Shown: positions 36,880 to 45,815 of the stretch, one piece after another
Layout: each line of letters opens with the position of its first letter
How positions within the stretch are numbered: position 1 is the stretch's first letter
DNA from: Lewinellaceae bacterium
GTDB taxonomy: Bacteria; Bacteroidota; Bacteroidia; Chitinophagales; Saprospiraceae
DNA length: 64,000 nt
Direction: 5' to 3'
Assembly (NCBI GenBank): GCA_016710765.1
Contig: JADJUJ010000010.1
Span: 62,001-126,000, forward strand
The notes under the pieces: model-generated
Database searches by the model: none
Told to the model about the DNA's origin: nothing
The model's input: only the letters and a program-made list of their open reading frames with translations
Program-made: the position numbers and the translations under genes

Positions 36880-39306
36880 ATGAATGGTATCTCCTTTCGC
36901 TTCCGAAATTTTTCAAAAAAAAATTTAATACCGGCTAAAGTCCCTCAAAAACGCTTTTTTGAGCTGATCATGGTCTGTTTTTGCTGTATTGCCATCAGCA
37001 ACAGCGCTTTTGCGCAGGGCCTGCGCGGGCGTGTTGTTGACGCCGACAACGGTGCAGGCGTCACAGGCGCGACCTTGTCCATCATCCCAAGTTTTAAGGG
37101 TGCTGATAATTTTTACCTGGCTACAAGCCCAGGCGGAGACTTCTTATTTGAGAGCCTTGCGCCCGGGTATTACCGCCTGGATGTGGACATGTTGGGGTAC
37201 GAAAAAATAAGCATTCAGGAACTCTTGGTTGCGGCTGGTAAAGAGGACTTTTTGGAGATTGCCTTGCGGAAATCCGCTACCACCCTGCCCGATGTTACCA
37301 TCAAATCCTCTCTGTTGGGCAGACGCTTGCAACAGGAACTCGGGGAAATCCCGCTCAGCCATGATCAAACCCTGCGCTTTCCCGCCATGTCGTTTGATCC
37401 TGCCCGGCTGGCCACCGCCTACCCGGGTGTAGCGCAAACCGATGATGGCATCAATGGCCTCAGCATCCGCGGCAACAGTCCGGCGGCGGTAAAATGGCGG
37501 TTGGAAGGCGTGGAAATCGTCAATCCCAACCACCTGCCCAATGCCGGCACCTTTTCCGACGGGCCCGCTGCTGCCAGCGGAGGCATACTCATGTTTTCCG
37601 CCCAGTTGCTCGACAACTCCCGCTTGCTTACCGGCAGTTTTGCACCCGGATACGGCGATGCCAGTGCCGGTATCATGGACATGTACCTGCGGCCAGGAAA
37701 CAACCAGAATCGGGAATTTACCGTTCAGGCGGGTTTAATCGGGCTTGATGCCGCTGCCGAAGGCCCCATCAGTAAGGAAAAAGGAAGTTCTTATCTGGCC
37801 AATTACCGGTACTCAACGGTCGGGCTGTTGAGCCAAATGGGCGTTTCCTTTGGTGATGAGGCTATTAATTTTCAGGACCTGTCGTTTAACCTGCGGTTTC
37901 CTTTAAAGTCGGGCGGCTACATCGGCCTTTTTGGAATGGGTGGGCTTTCAGTCAACGACTACCAGCATACCACCGACAGCACTGCGCTGGAATCGTACAA
38001 ACAGTTTTTTGACATCAATTTTGAATCGCGGAGCGGATTAATCGGACTGACCGAATTCAATCCGCTGGGTAAAAGTGCCTGGGTAAAATCAACCCTGCTT
38101 GTATCCGGTCAAAAAAATGAACGCAGGGTTGAACCCTTTAATCCGGATTTTGAAGTAAATGCCCGTTCTTCCAGTGCAGAAAGTAACCTTTCGGGCAGTA
38201 GTACTTATGCCCTGGAGGTTGATCCCCAAAACCGTTTGCTGGCGGGGCACCAGTTTTCCTTCAGGCAATACGAGGGTATGGTTGAACAGGCCGGTTTTAC
38301 CCAGTACCGGGGTGATACAAAAAAATTCTACTTCAGCTGGCAGCCATGGGCTTCCTGGGAGTGGAACAGCCGTAGCGATAAAACACAGATCACTGCAGGC
38401 CTGCATACGCTTTGGGCAACATTTAATGCCGCTACCGCTGTGGACCCCCGGGTTTCCCTGCGGCATCGGATTTCCCAAAAACAAAAACTAAGCGCATCAT
38501 GGGGTATCGTGAGCAGCACACAACCCATCTGGCTGTATGCGGGTCTGGATGCCTCCAATGAACGTCAACCCAACAAATCCCTGGGCCTCACCCACACCCA
38601 GCAGGCTGCTTTGCGGTACGGTTGGCAGTCAAATCCGAATCTCGTCCTAAGCGCTGAAATATTCTGGCAGCACCACACCAAGGTCCCCGTTTTTGAAGGG
38701 GACTCGAACGGCTATTCGTTGTACAACGACGTGGAAAACCTATTTTCCTCCACCAAGTTGATCAATGGCGGTAAGGCCCGGAACGTCGGGTTAGAACTGG
38801 GTGCTGAACGGCGGGTGGAAAATGGCTTTTTCTGGCTGGCAAATGCCACCTTGTTCCAGTCGCAATACACCGGCAGCGACGGCATCTGGCGCGACAGCCG
38901 GTGGAACCTAGGGAAAGTAGCCAACGTAGTGTTGGGCAAAGAATGGCAGCGAGAAAAAGAAGACGGCCTGTACAAGACCTTTGGTGTGAACGGACGCGCT
39001 GTATTCTCCGGCGGTTTTTACGACCTCCCTGTGAACGAGCTCAAAAACCCGTTTAACCCTGCACCTTACCCTGGAAGTAACACGGTTTACTCAGAACAAC
39101 TGCCCGATTATTTCCGGCTCGATTTGCGGGTGTACTGGAAGCGCCATCTGGGCAACCGTCGGAACAGCACTTTTGCCATGGAGTTCCAAAATGTCACTCT
39201 TCAGCAAAATGTGGCCTATTACTATTTTGATCCTTTTACCAATCAAACGGAAACAAAATACCAACTGGGACTGATCCCGTTCATCAGCTGGCGCCTGGAA
39301 TTTTAG
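36880..39306 (+). CDS. TonB-dependent receptor with N-terminal CarboxypepD_reg domain
   Basis: 808 residues from ATG 36880; TTG 36853 is possible. An unusually long N-terminal segment of ~38 residues precedes the hydrophobic signal helix (FFELIMVCFCCIAISNSAFAQ), so a later start may be used. Residues ~50-135 are an Ig-like CarboxypepD_reg domain (GLRGRVVDADNGAGVTGATL), then a plug domain (GINGLSIRGNSPAAVKWRLEG) and a ~22-strand barrel ending in an aromatic FISWRLEF, as outer-membrane barrels do. It lacks an adjacent SusD gene, so it is not a SusC. The ligand could be a metal complex, vitamin or peptide. Intact frame. Confidence 0.85.
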   Translation: MNGISFRFRNFSKKNLIPAKVPQKRFFELIMVCFCCIAISNSAFAQGLRGRVVDADNGAGVTGATLSIIPSFKGADNFYLATSPGGDFLFESLAPGYYRLDVDMLGYEKISIQELLVAAGKEDFLEIALRKSATTLPDVTIKSSLLGRRLQQELGEIPLSHDQTLRFPAMSFDPARLATAYPGVAQTDDGINGLSIRGNSPAAVKWRLEGVEIVNPNHLPNAGTFSDGPAAASGGILMFSAQLLDNSRLLTGSFAPGYGDASAGIMDMYLRPGNNQNREFTVQAGLIGLDAAAEGPISKEKGSSYLANYRYSTVGLLSQMGVSFGDEAINFQDLSFNLRFPLKSGGYIGLFGMGGLSVNDYQHTTDSTALESYKQFFDINFESRSGLIGLTEFNPLGKSAWVKSTLLVSGQKNERRVEPFNPDFEVNARSSSAESNLSGSSTYALEVDPQNRLLAGHQFSFRQYEGMVEQAGFTQYRGDTKKFYFSWQPWASWEWNSRSDKTQITAGLHTLWATFNAATAVDPRVSLRHRISQKQKLSASWGIVSSTQPIWLYAGLDASNERQPNKSLGLTHTQQAALRYGWQSNPNLVLSAEIFWQHHTKVPVFEGDSNGYSLYNDVENLFSSTKLINGGKARNVGLELGAERRVENGFFWLANATLFQSQYTGSDGIWRDSRWNLGKVANVVLGKEWQREKEDGLYKTFGVNGRAVFSGGFYDLPVNELKNPFNPAPYPGSNTVYSEQLPDYFRLDLRVYWKRHLGNRRNSTFAMEFQNVTLQQNVAYYYFDPFTNQTETKYQLGLIPFISWRLEF

Positions 39307-39500
39307 AAGAGGGTGTAGAGTGGGGTGTAGAGTGGGGTTTAGGATTGGGTCGATTTCGAGAAATACTGTTTTGGGATATAGGGCAAATCGTAATTTTTTA
39401 GATCTTGCCCAGCCCTTCTGACTAGTTATACCTTACAGCCCACTCTAAACCCTACTCTACGCCCCACCCTAAACCCAACTCTACAGCCAGCCCTCTTCCC
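39307..39500. repeat. Imperfect inverted repeat of GTAGAGTGGGG words
   Basis: Left side (about 39309-39350) holds two direct copies of GGTGTAGAGTGGGG; the right side (about 39437-39498) holds their inverted counterparts (CCCACTCTAAACCC and similar). The pairing is imperfect, with small insertions. No ORF. It may serve as the end of the receptor transcript. Confidence 0.5.
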
Positions 39501-39501
39501 C

Positions 39502-40188
39502 ATGCACCTCCTTTTTGAAATGCTTGCTTTTGCCCTGGGGTACCAGTTGTATGCCTACCAACGAAAACGGTCGGTGGATGTGATCAGCGACGAGCATCGC
39601 CTGTGGATATTCATTGGGGCCGCGGCTGGCGCACTGCTGGGCAGTCACCTGTTGGGAATTTTGGAGCGGCCGGAGGAATGGCATCAGCTGAGTCTGATCT
39701 ATTGGTTGAGCAACAAAACAGTGGTTGGGGGCTTTTTGGGCGGACTAATTGGCGTAGAAACCACGAAAAAGCTCCTTGGCATTCACCGTTCCTCAGGTGA
39801 CCTCATGACCTATCCTATTTTGCTGGGACTGTTTATTGGCCGCTTGGGCTGTCATGTTTCGGGCCTATCCGACGGAACCCTTGGCCTACCCAGTGCCCTT
39901 CCCTGGGCAGTAGATTTTGGCGATGGCATCCGCCGGCATCCGGTCAATTTATATGAGATGCTATTTATAGCGGCCCTGGCGCTGTTCCTGTATTTCAGGG
40001 AACAAAAAATACCGTTTCAAGATGGCCAGAAATTTAAAGTTTTTCTGATCGCTTACTTGTTTTGGCGTTTCTTTGTTGAGTGGTTGAAACCCGCATACTA
40101 TTTCCCATTTGGGCTGTCGAGTATTCAATTGGCCTGTCTGGCTGGACTTTTTTACTACCGAAAATCCATTTTGGGCATTGCCCGGTAA
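39502..40188 (+). CDS. Lgt-like (prolipoprotein diacylglyceryl transferase family) membrane protein
   Basis: 228 residues with about seven hydrophobic helices. The Lgt signature region is recognisable but diverged: GLFIGRLGCHVSGLSDGTLG keeps the Arg of the GRxGN motif, though the usual Asn is Cys, and LPWAVDFGDGIRRHPVNLYEM matches the HPxxLYE box of Lgt. It is shorter than typical Lgt (about 260-300 residues). True Lgt moves diacylglycerol from phosphatidylglycerol to a lipobox Cys; here a related lipid-handling role is inferred. The next gene starts 12 bases after its stop, so the two are surely co-transcribed. Confidence 0.8.
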   Translation: MHLLFEMLAFALGYQLYAYQRKRSVDVISDEHRLWIFIGAAAGALLGSHLLGILERPEEWHQLSLIYWLSNKTVVGGFLGGLIGVETTKKLLGIHRSSGDLMTYPILLGLFIGRLGCHVSGLSDGTLGLPSALPWAVDFGDGIRRHPVNLYEMLFIAALALFLYFREQKIPFQDGQKFKVFLIAYLFWRFFVEWLKPAYYFPFGLSSIQLACLAGLFYYRKSILGIAR

Positions 40189-40200
40189 AACTACTTGAAG

Positions 40201-41616
40201 ATGGAACGCCCCTATGTCTATTACGATTTTACACTGTCCTTGTGTTCGCAATGCCTGCGACGGGTAGATGCCAAGATTATTTTCCAGGACGAGAAAGTAT
40301 TCATGATCAAGCGTTGTCCGGAACACGGGGTTGAAAAAGCCCTACTGGCCACCGACATTGAGTATTACAGAAATTCCCGAAATTTTGCGAAGCGCAGTGA
40401 AATGCCGCAGCGTTTCAACACCAAAACTCATTTTGGCTGCCCCTACGATTGTGGCTTGTGCCCCGACCACGAGCAGCATTCCTGCCTGACCATCGTGGAA
40501 GTGACCGACCGTTGCAACCTGGCTTGCCCTACCTGCTACGCCGAATCTGCCCCGCACCATGGTCGGCACCGGACGCTTGAAGAGATTGAACACATGCTGG
40601 ATTTGGTTGTCGCCAATGAGGGCCAACCCGATGTTGTACAAATCAGCGGTGGAGAGCCAACGGTACACCCTCAATTTTTCGAAATTTTAGACCTGGCAAA
40701 AACCAAACCCATCCGGCACCTGATGCTGAACACCAATGGCATCCGTATTGCCAAGGATCCCGCTTTTGCCGACCGTTTGGCAGGCTACCTGCCCGATTTT
40801 GAAGTATACCTGCAATTTGATTCACTGCAGCCAGCAGTTCTGAAAAGTCTGCGCGGTGAAGACCTCCTGGAAGTGCGCATGCGGGCGCTGGAAAACCTGA
40901 ACCGGGTGAACCTCTCCACCACGCTCGTGGTCACACTCCAAAAAGGCCTGAACGATGGTGAAATTGGGGCCATCATTGATTTTGCCCTGAAGCAACCCTG
41001 TGTACGGGGTGTGACGTTCCAGCCCACCCAGGCTGCCGGTCGCTTTGATGGATTTGACCCTGCAACCGACAGAATTACCCTCACTGAAGTGCGACAGGAA
41101 ATACTACGACAAGCACCGTTTTTTCAATCAGAAGATATTATTCCGGTCCCCTGCAATCCCGATGCACTGGCCATGGCCTATGCCTTGAAAATTGATGATC
41201 AGGTGATTCCACTCACCCGTTACCTCAACCCGCAGGACCTGCTAGACAATTCCCGCAATACCATCGTGTATGAACAGGATGAACGCCTGCACCAGCACAT
41301 GGTCCGTTTGTTCAGCACCGGCAATTCGGTGGAGTGCGCTACGGATGAATTGCACAGCGTTATGTGCTGCCTGCCACATATTGACGCCCCGAATCTGGGT
41401 TACGATAACCTTTTCCGAATCATCATCATGCGTTTCATCGATGCTTATGACTTTGATGTGCGGGCCATTAAAAAATCCTGCGTCCATATTGTCAGTCCGG
41501 ACGACGATAAAATCATTCCTTTTGAAACAATGAACCTGTTTTACCGCGACCCAGTAAAACGCGCTTACCTGGAAAAATTACGGCAGGAAGAAAACCCCAC
41601 CGCGTTCACCCTGTAA
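40201..41616 (+). CDS. Radical SAM protein of the tetraether-lipid-synthase-like (Tes/MJ0619-type) group
   Basis: 471 residues from ATG 40201. N-terminal CSQC (Cys15, Cys18) plus Cys39 suggest a metal-binding knob; GCPYDCGLCPDHEQHSC (Cys80, Cys84, Cys87, Cys95) is the hallmark that precedes the radical SAM cluster EVTDRCNLACPTCYA (Cys105, Cys109, Cys112) in archaeal Tes. ISGGEPTVHPQF is the SAM-binding GGE motif. A Cys-rich C-terminal region (VECATDELHSVMCCLP, KKSCVHIV) may bind further clusters. Tes joins lipid tails by C-C bonds at unactivated carbons. Placement directly after an Lgt-like lipid enzyme makes a lipid-tail reaction plausible, but that is inference. Confidence 0.78.
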   Translation: MERPYVYYDFTLSLCSQCLRRVDAKIIFQDEKVFMIKRCPEHGVEKALLATDIEYYRNSRNFAKRSEMPQRFNTKTHFGCPYDCGLCPDHEQHSCLTIVEVTDRCNLACPTCYAESAPHHGRHRTLEEIEHMLDLVVANEGQPDVVQISGGEPTVHPQFFEILDLAKTKPIRHLMLNTNGIRIAKDPAFADRLAGYLPDFEVYLQFDSLQPAVLKSLRGEDLLEVRMRALENLNRVNLSTTLVVTLQKGLNDGEIGAIIDFALKQPCVRGVTFQPTQAAGRFDGFDPATDRITLTEVRQEILRQAPFFQSEDIIPVPCNPDALAMAYALKIDDQVIPLTRYLNPQDLLDNSRNTIVYEQDERLHQHMVRLFSTGNSVECATDELHSVMCCLPHIDAPNLGYDNLFRIIIMRFIDAYDFDVRAIKKSCVHIVSPDDDKIIPFETMNLFYRDPVKRAYLEKLRQEENPTAFTL

Positions 41617-41629
41617 ATTATCAAGCCTT

Positions 41630-41959
41630 ATGAACGATCCACTCGACCACAATAGCCCGGCAGACCAGCCACAGAAAAGACCCCTGGGAAAAGTAGTCAT
41701 GATCAATTTTGGCATCATGATTTTGTATATGCTGTTCTCCAGTTTAAGTACAGCCGGCGGCAGCGGCTCCGAAGCCGGGTTGAGTAGCATGATTTTAGAT
41801 GCTATGCTGCTCGTACTACAAGTGGGCACCAACTTGGTGCTGGGTTTGGTGTTGTTGTTCACCGACCACAAAGAGGTAGCGAGCGGCATGCTGGTCAGTG
41901 CCTTGCTCATTGGCATCATCGGGTTTGGCGCGTGCGTGGGCAAGGCATCCATTTTTTGA
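41630..41959 (+). CDS. Small hypothetical membrane protein
   Basis: 109 residues, three predicted membrane helices (VVMINFGIMILYMLFSSL, ILDAMLLVLQVGTNLVLGLVLLF, GMLVSALLIGIIGFGACVG) after a proline-rich cytoplasmic head. I do not recognise the family. It starts 13 bases after the radical SAM gene, on the same strand, so it is likely the third gene of that operon and could help place lipid substrates. It converges with kynU, and its stop is only eight bases from the kynU stop. Confidence 0.6.
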   Translation: MNDPLDHNSPADQPQKRPLGKVVMINFGIMILYMLFSSLSTAGGSGSEAGLSSMILDAMLLVLQVGTNLVLGLVLLFTDHKEVASGMLVSALLIGIIGFGACVGKASIF

Positions 41960-41967
41960 TAGGCTGC

Positions 41968-43229
41968 CTAAAAACGCCGAATTGCTGCGCCCAGTCGCCA
42001 TACATCCTCAAAAGAATTGTACATCGGTACCGGAGCCAGACGGATCACATTGGGCTCACGCCAATCGGCCATAACCCCGTGTTGGCTCAGGTGATCGAAA
42101 AGATCTTTCCCCGTTGATCGGTCAAGGTAGATATCTGACAACCTCTGGCTTCGGGATCCCGCGGCGTAATGATTTCAAACAAAGGCCGGTCGCGGTTGAC
42201 ATTTTCCAGGATAAATTCGAGATAGGCTGTAAGCGCCAAACTTTTGACCCGCAGGTTATCGATACCAGCAGCCATAAACAAATCGAGGCTGGCCCGGTGC
42301 GCTGCAAAGGCGAGAATCTGGGCATTGCTCATTTGCCAGCCCGCAGCACCCTCCATGGGCTGAAAACCTTTGCGCATCTTGAAGCGCTCCGCCTCGTTGT
42401 GGCCCCACCAACCCGCAAAACGGGGCAGTTCTGGGTTGTGACCATGGCGCTCGTGCACAAAAATGCCCGATGGGCCTCCCGGCCCCGAATTGAGGTATTT
42501 GTAACTGCACCAAACTGCGAAATCAACATTCCAGTCGTGCAATTGCAGCGGCAGGTTGCCGGCAGTATGCGCCAGGTCGAAGCCAGCATAGGCCCCCACA
42601 GCATGCGCGGCCCGGGTAATGGCTGGAATATCGTAGAACTGGCCGGTGTAATAATTCACACCGCTAAACATCACCAGGGCCACCTGATCGCCATGCTGCC
42701 GGATAACATCGAGGATGTCGTCGGTTTCCAGAGTATGCGATCCGGCTTTTGGCGCTACTTCAACCACTGCATCGGCAGGGTCGAAACCATGGTAACGCGC
42801 CTGGGTTTCCATGGCGTACTGATCGCTGGGAAAAGCCCCGGCTTCCATGATAATTTTATAACGCTGCTGGGTAGGACGGTAGAAACTCACCATCATCAAG
42901 TGAAGGTTGGTTGTGAGCGTATTCATCACCACTACCTCCTGCTCCTTTGCGCCCACCAGATCGGCACTTTGGGGCTGTAGAAATTTATGGTAATACATCC
43001 AGGGGCGCTCACCCCTGAAATGGCCTTCAACGGCATGCGTACCCCATTGGTCGAGTTCATCCATCAGCGCTTGCCGCACGGCCTTGGGTTGCAAGCCCAG
43101 CGAGTTACCGCAGAAGTACAAAACCGGGCGCCCATCGTGTTGGGGAAAGATAAATTCAGCGCGGTAGGGCCGCATGGGGTCGCGGGCGTCCATGGCCAAC
43201 GCGAACTCGAGAGTATCTTCAAAATGCAT
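41968..43229 (-). CDS. kynU: Kynureninase (one-base frameshift near the 3' end)
   Basis: About 420 residues from ATG 43229. PLP enzyme of tryptophan catabolism that cleaves kynurenine to anthranilate and alanine. Markers: FCGNSLGLQPKAV, NTLTTNLHLMMVSFYRP, FDLAHTAGNLPL and the PLP-lysine segment WCSYKYLNSGPGG, then GWWGHNEAERFKM. At about 42105-42112 one G is missing from a G run; past it the frame continues as GKDLFDHLSQHGVMADWREPN and ends at TAG 41968-41970 with the expected PVPMYNSFEDVW. A promoter with near-consensus boxes lies upstream (43254-43285). Confidence 0.92.
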
Positions 43230-43253
43230 AAGTACAGCAGTTCGTTTCAGGCG

Positions 43254-43285
43254 CAAAGGTGCGGAAAGAATTGCATAATGAGCAA
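43254..43285 (-). promoter_or_regulatory. Candidate promoter for kynU
   Basis: Minus-strand TTG, 21-base spacer, then CACCTTTG (one mismatch to TAnnTTTG). The -7 box ends 24 bases before ATG 43229. The spacing equals that of three other minus-strand promoters in this window. Confidence 0.5.
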
Positions 43286-43510
43286 CCCAGCCGCCATTAA
43301 CCCATGCTTATATCGTCAAAACTTAGCGGCGGCAGCCCCTGGAGACCGCCTATTTAACCAAACGATACGTTAAACAGGTGTAAAACCGGGGTTTTCAGGC
43401 AGCCTGCAAATAATTTTTTGTTGTATTTGTAAAAAAATACCGAACTTTGTCCCGTTGGGCTGAATTATTCAGACTTGCCTCCTTATTTTATTCTGTACAT
43501 ACACACTTTC

Positions 43511-45238
43511 ATGGTTACATTTGAAGAATTGGGTCTGCGTGAAGACCTGCTTCAAGGTATCAAGGCACTTGGCTTTGCAACACCCACTCCCCTTCCGGAG
43601 ATGGTGATTCCTGCTGCCCTGAAATCTGAAGCCGATCTCATCGCGCTTGCTCAAACCGGAACTGGCAAAACTGCCGCTTTTGGTCTCCCCTTACTCCACC
43701 GCTGCGATGCCTCGCGCCGCACGGTGCAATCACTTATCCTTTGCCCCACCCGCGAACTTTGTGTTCAGGTGGCAGGCGATTTGGAAAACTACGCCAAGTT
43801 CGCAAAGCATTATAAAGTAGTCGCCGTTTATGGCGGGGCCTCCATCGAACAACAAATCCGACAGTTGCGCTCCGGTGCACAGGTTATCGTGGCCACCCCT
43901 GGCCGTTTGGTCGACCTGCTGCAACGCCAGGATGTGCACCTGGACGATGTGCACACCGTTGTGCTCGACGAAGCAGATGAAATGTTGAACATGGGCTTCA
44001 AGGATGCCCTCGACCTCATCCTGGAATCGGTTCCCGAGCGCCGCAACATCTGGCTGTTCTCGGCAACCATGCCAGCGGAAGTACGCCGGATTGCTAAAAC
44101 GTACATGCGCCATCCGCAGGAAGTAAGTGCCGGCAACGACACGCAATCCAATTCCAACATCCAGCATGAGTTCTACCTCTGCCGTGCAGACGACCGCTAT
44201 GCTACCCTGAAACGCATTGTCGACTCCCTTCCTGGAATTTACGGTCTGATTTTTTGTCGGACCAAAAATGAAACCAAGGAAGTTGCGGAGCAAATGATTC
44301 GCGATGGTTACAACGCTGATGCCCTGCACGGGGACCTGGTACAAGCCGACCGCGACCGCGTCATGACCCGCTTCCGGGAGGGGCTCCTGCAGTTGCTGGT
44401 TGCCACCGACGTGGCTGCCCGTGGTATCGACGTTAGCGACATCAGCCACGTCATCAACTACAACCTCCCCGACGAAACGGAGATTTACACCCACCGTACC
44501 GGCCGCACCGGCCGGGCTGGTCGCAATGGCATTGCCATCAGCATCGTCACTTCCCGGCAGGAAAGCCGCATCACCCAGATTGAGCGCAAGCTCAAAACCA
44601 CGGTTCAGCGGAAGTCAATCCCTACCGGTGTAGAAGTTTGTGAAAAGCAGCTGTTCCACATCGTTAAGTCTATCCACGATCAAAAAGTAGAAGACGCCGA
44701 CATAGAACCCTTTATGCCGCGCATCTATGCCGAACTGGCTGATTTGACCAAGGAAGAACTTATCAAACGATTTGCCAGCGTGGAATTCAACCGCTTCCTG
44801 GCGTATTACCGCAACGCTCCCGACATCAACATCGGAGCCAAAGGTGGCCGGACGAAAAACGAAAACAGCAGCAGCGCTGGTTCGACTTTCCAGACCGACA
44901 ATGGCATGCACCGCTTGTTTGTCAACATTGGTACTATGGATGGCGTTTCCAAAAAAGAATTCTTGTCGCTGCTGACCGAGGAAATCCACATACCAGGCAG
45001 TTCAATTGGCAACATCGACCTGAACAAAACCTGCCTGCACGTAGAGGTTGACCCTAAATTTGTGGCCCAGTTGCGCAAAGGACTGGAGGACTTCAGCCTC
45101 AATGGCCGCGCCGTGAAAGTCGACAATGCCAAACCACAGAGTGGCGACGGCGGCGGCGGTGGCTACAAGAAACGCTACAGCGGTGGCGGTGGCGGCGGTT
45201 ACGACAAAAAGAAGTACGGCGGAAAGGCAAGGCGGTAA
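43511..45238 (+). CDS. DEAD-box RNA helicase with DbpA-like RNA-binding domain and glycine-rich tail
   Basis: 575 residues from ATG 43511. Helicase motifs in order: Q-motif region GFATPTPLPE, AQTGTGKTAAF (Walker A, about 48-58), PTRELCVQV, VLDEADEML (DEAD), FSATMP, GRTGRAGR. Then come a DbpA/CsdA-type RNA-binding domain (HRLFVNIGTMDGVSKKEFLSLL) and a Gly/Lys/Tyr-rich disordered tail of ~35 residues (GGGGYKKRYSGGGGGGYDKK). Roles of such CsdA/DeaD-like proteins are ribosome assembly, cold adaptation and mRNA decay. Cytoplasmic. A strong terminator follows at 45288. Confidence 0.93.
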   Translation: MVTFEELGLREDLLQGIKALGFATPTPLPEMVIPAALKSEADLIALAQTGTGKTAAFGLPLLHRCDASRRTVQSLILCPTRELCVQVAGDLENYAKFAKHYKVVAVYGGASIEQQIRQLRSGAQVIVATPGRLVDLLQRQDVHLDDVHTVVLDEADEMLNMGFKDALDLILESVPERRNIWLFSATMPAEVRRIAKTYMRHPQEVSAGNDTQSNSNIQHEFYLCRADDRYATLKRIVDSLPGIYGLIFCRTKNETKEVAEQMIRDGYNADALHGDLVQADRDRVMTRFREGLLQLLVATDVAARGIDVSDISHVINYNLPDETEIYTHRTGRTGRAGRNGIAISIVTSRQESRITQIERKLKTTVQRKSIPTGVEVCEKQLFHIVKSIHDQKVEDADIEPFMPRIYAELADLTKEELIKRFASVEFNRFLAYYRNAPDINIGAKGGRTKNENSSSAGSTFQTDNGMHRLFVNIGTMDGVSKKEFLSLLTEEIHIPGSSIGNIDLNKTCLHVEVDPKFVAQLRKGLEDFSLNGRAVKVDNAKPQSGDGGGGGYKKRYSGGGGGGYDKKKYGGKARR

Positions 45239-45287
45239 TGCCGTCTGCCGGACGGTAACGTCCAGCTGACTAAGATCAGCAAAAAAG

Positions 45288-45322
45288 CGCCCCATTGGAA
45301 CTCGTTCCAATGGGGCGTTCTT
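45288..45322 (+). terminator. Rho-independent terminator after the DEAD-box helicase gene
   Basis: A 14-base arm CGCCCCATTGGAAC (45288-45301) pairs with its perfect complement (45304-45317), followed by TTCTTC; an A-run precedes it. About 50 bases after the stop codon. Confidence 0.8.
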
Positions 45323-45351
45323 CATTCCCGCACAGCAAAACAACTATTTTT

Positions 45352-45403
45352 TAGTTAAATAACTATCTATTAGTTGTATAACTAAAATTTAGTTATACAT
45401 TTG
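45352..45403 (+). promoter_or_regulatory. BlaI-type operator repeats overlapping a promoter
   Basis: Three TAGTT-type sites start 19 bases apart at 45352, 45371 and 45390. The first two are dyads: TAGTTA-AA-TAACTA, and TAGTTG-TA-TAACTA with one mismatch; the third is a half-site TAGTTA. A promoter overlaps them: TTG at 45374-45376, a 19-base spacer, TACATTTG at 45396-45403, ending 19 bases before the regulator's ATG. This layout fits autorepression by the BlaI-like protein. Confidence 0.7.
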
Positions 45404-45422
45404 TAATCATAACCACTACAAT

Positions 45423-45785
45423 ATGAAACGACTTACACAGAAGGAAGAAGAGGTCATGACCATTTTGTGGGATCTGGAAACGGCCTTCATCAATGACATT
45501 CTGGAGAAAATGGAAGCGCCCCGGCCGCCGTACAACACGGTATCCTCCATCGTCCGCAAATTGGAAGCGGAAGGCTTGATTGACCACGAGTCATTTGGAA
45601 AGACCTATCGCTACTACCCTGTTTTAAAAAAGGAGGATTACCGGGCCAATGTTTTCAGAAACCTGATGGACAACTTTTTCGACAATTCACCGGCGGCATT
45701 GCTCTCTTATTTTGTCAAAGAAGAAAATATCGCCCCGGAGGAGCTGAACAAATTACTGGAAGAGATCAAAAAGAAGCCTGACTGA
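45423..45785 (+). CDS. BlaI/MecI/CopY family transcriptional repressor
   Basis: 120 residues. A winged helix-turn-helix (LTQKEEEVMTILWDLETAFINDILEKM, then YNTVSSIVRKLEAEGLIDH and GKTYRYYPV as the wing) is followed by a C-terminal dimerisation helix region containing LLSYFVKEENIAPEELNKL. These repressors are inactivated when the partner M56 sensor protease is activated. The start follows an operator/promoter with TAGTTA dyads. It is 30 bases upstream of its partner gene and in the same operon. Confidence 0.92.
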   Translation: MKRLTQKEEEVMTILWDLETAFINDILEKMEAPRPPYNTVSSIVRKLEAEGLIDHESFGKTYRYYPVLKKEDYRANVFRNLMDNFFDNSPAALLSYFVKEENIAPEELNKLLEEIKKKPD

Positions 45786-45815
45786 TTATCCACCTGAACC
45801 AAAACCAATCCGGAC

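Noticed and set aside
42114..42980. A 288-residue plus-strand open frame opposite kynU
   Set aside because: Kynureninase motifs are clear on the minus strand; the opposite frame is low-similarity shadow sequence.
43730..44494. A 254-residue antisense open frame inside the DEAD-box helicase gene
   Set aside because: The helicase motifs are complete on the plus strand, and the antisense translation has no domain.
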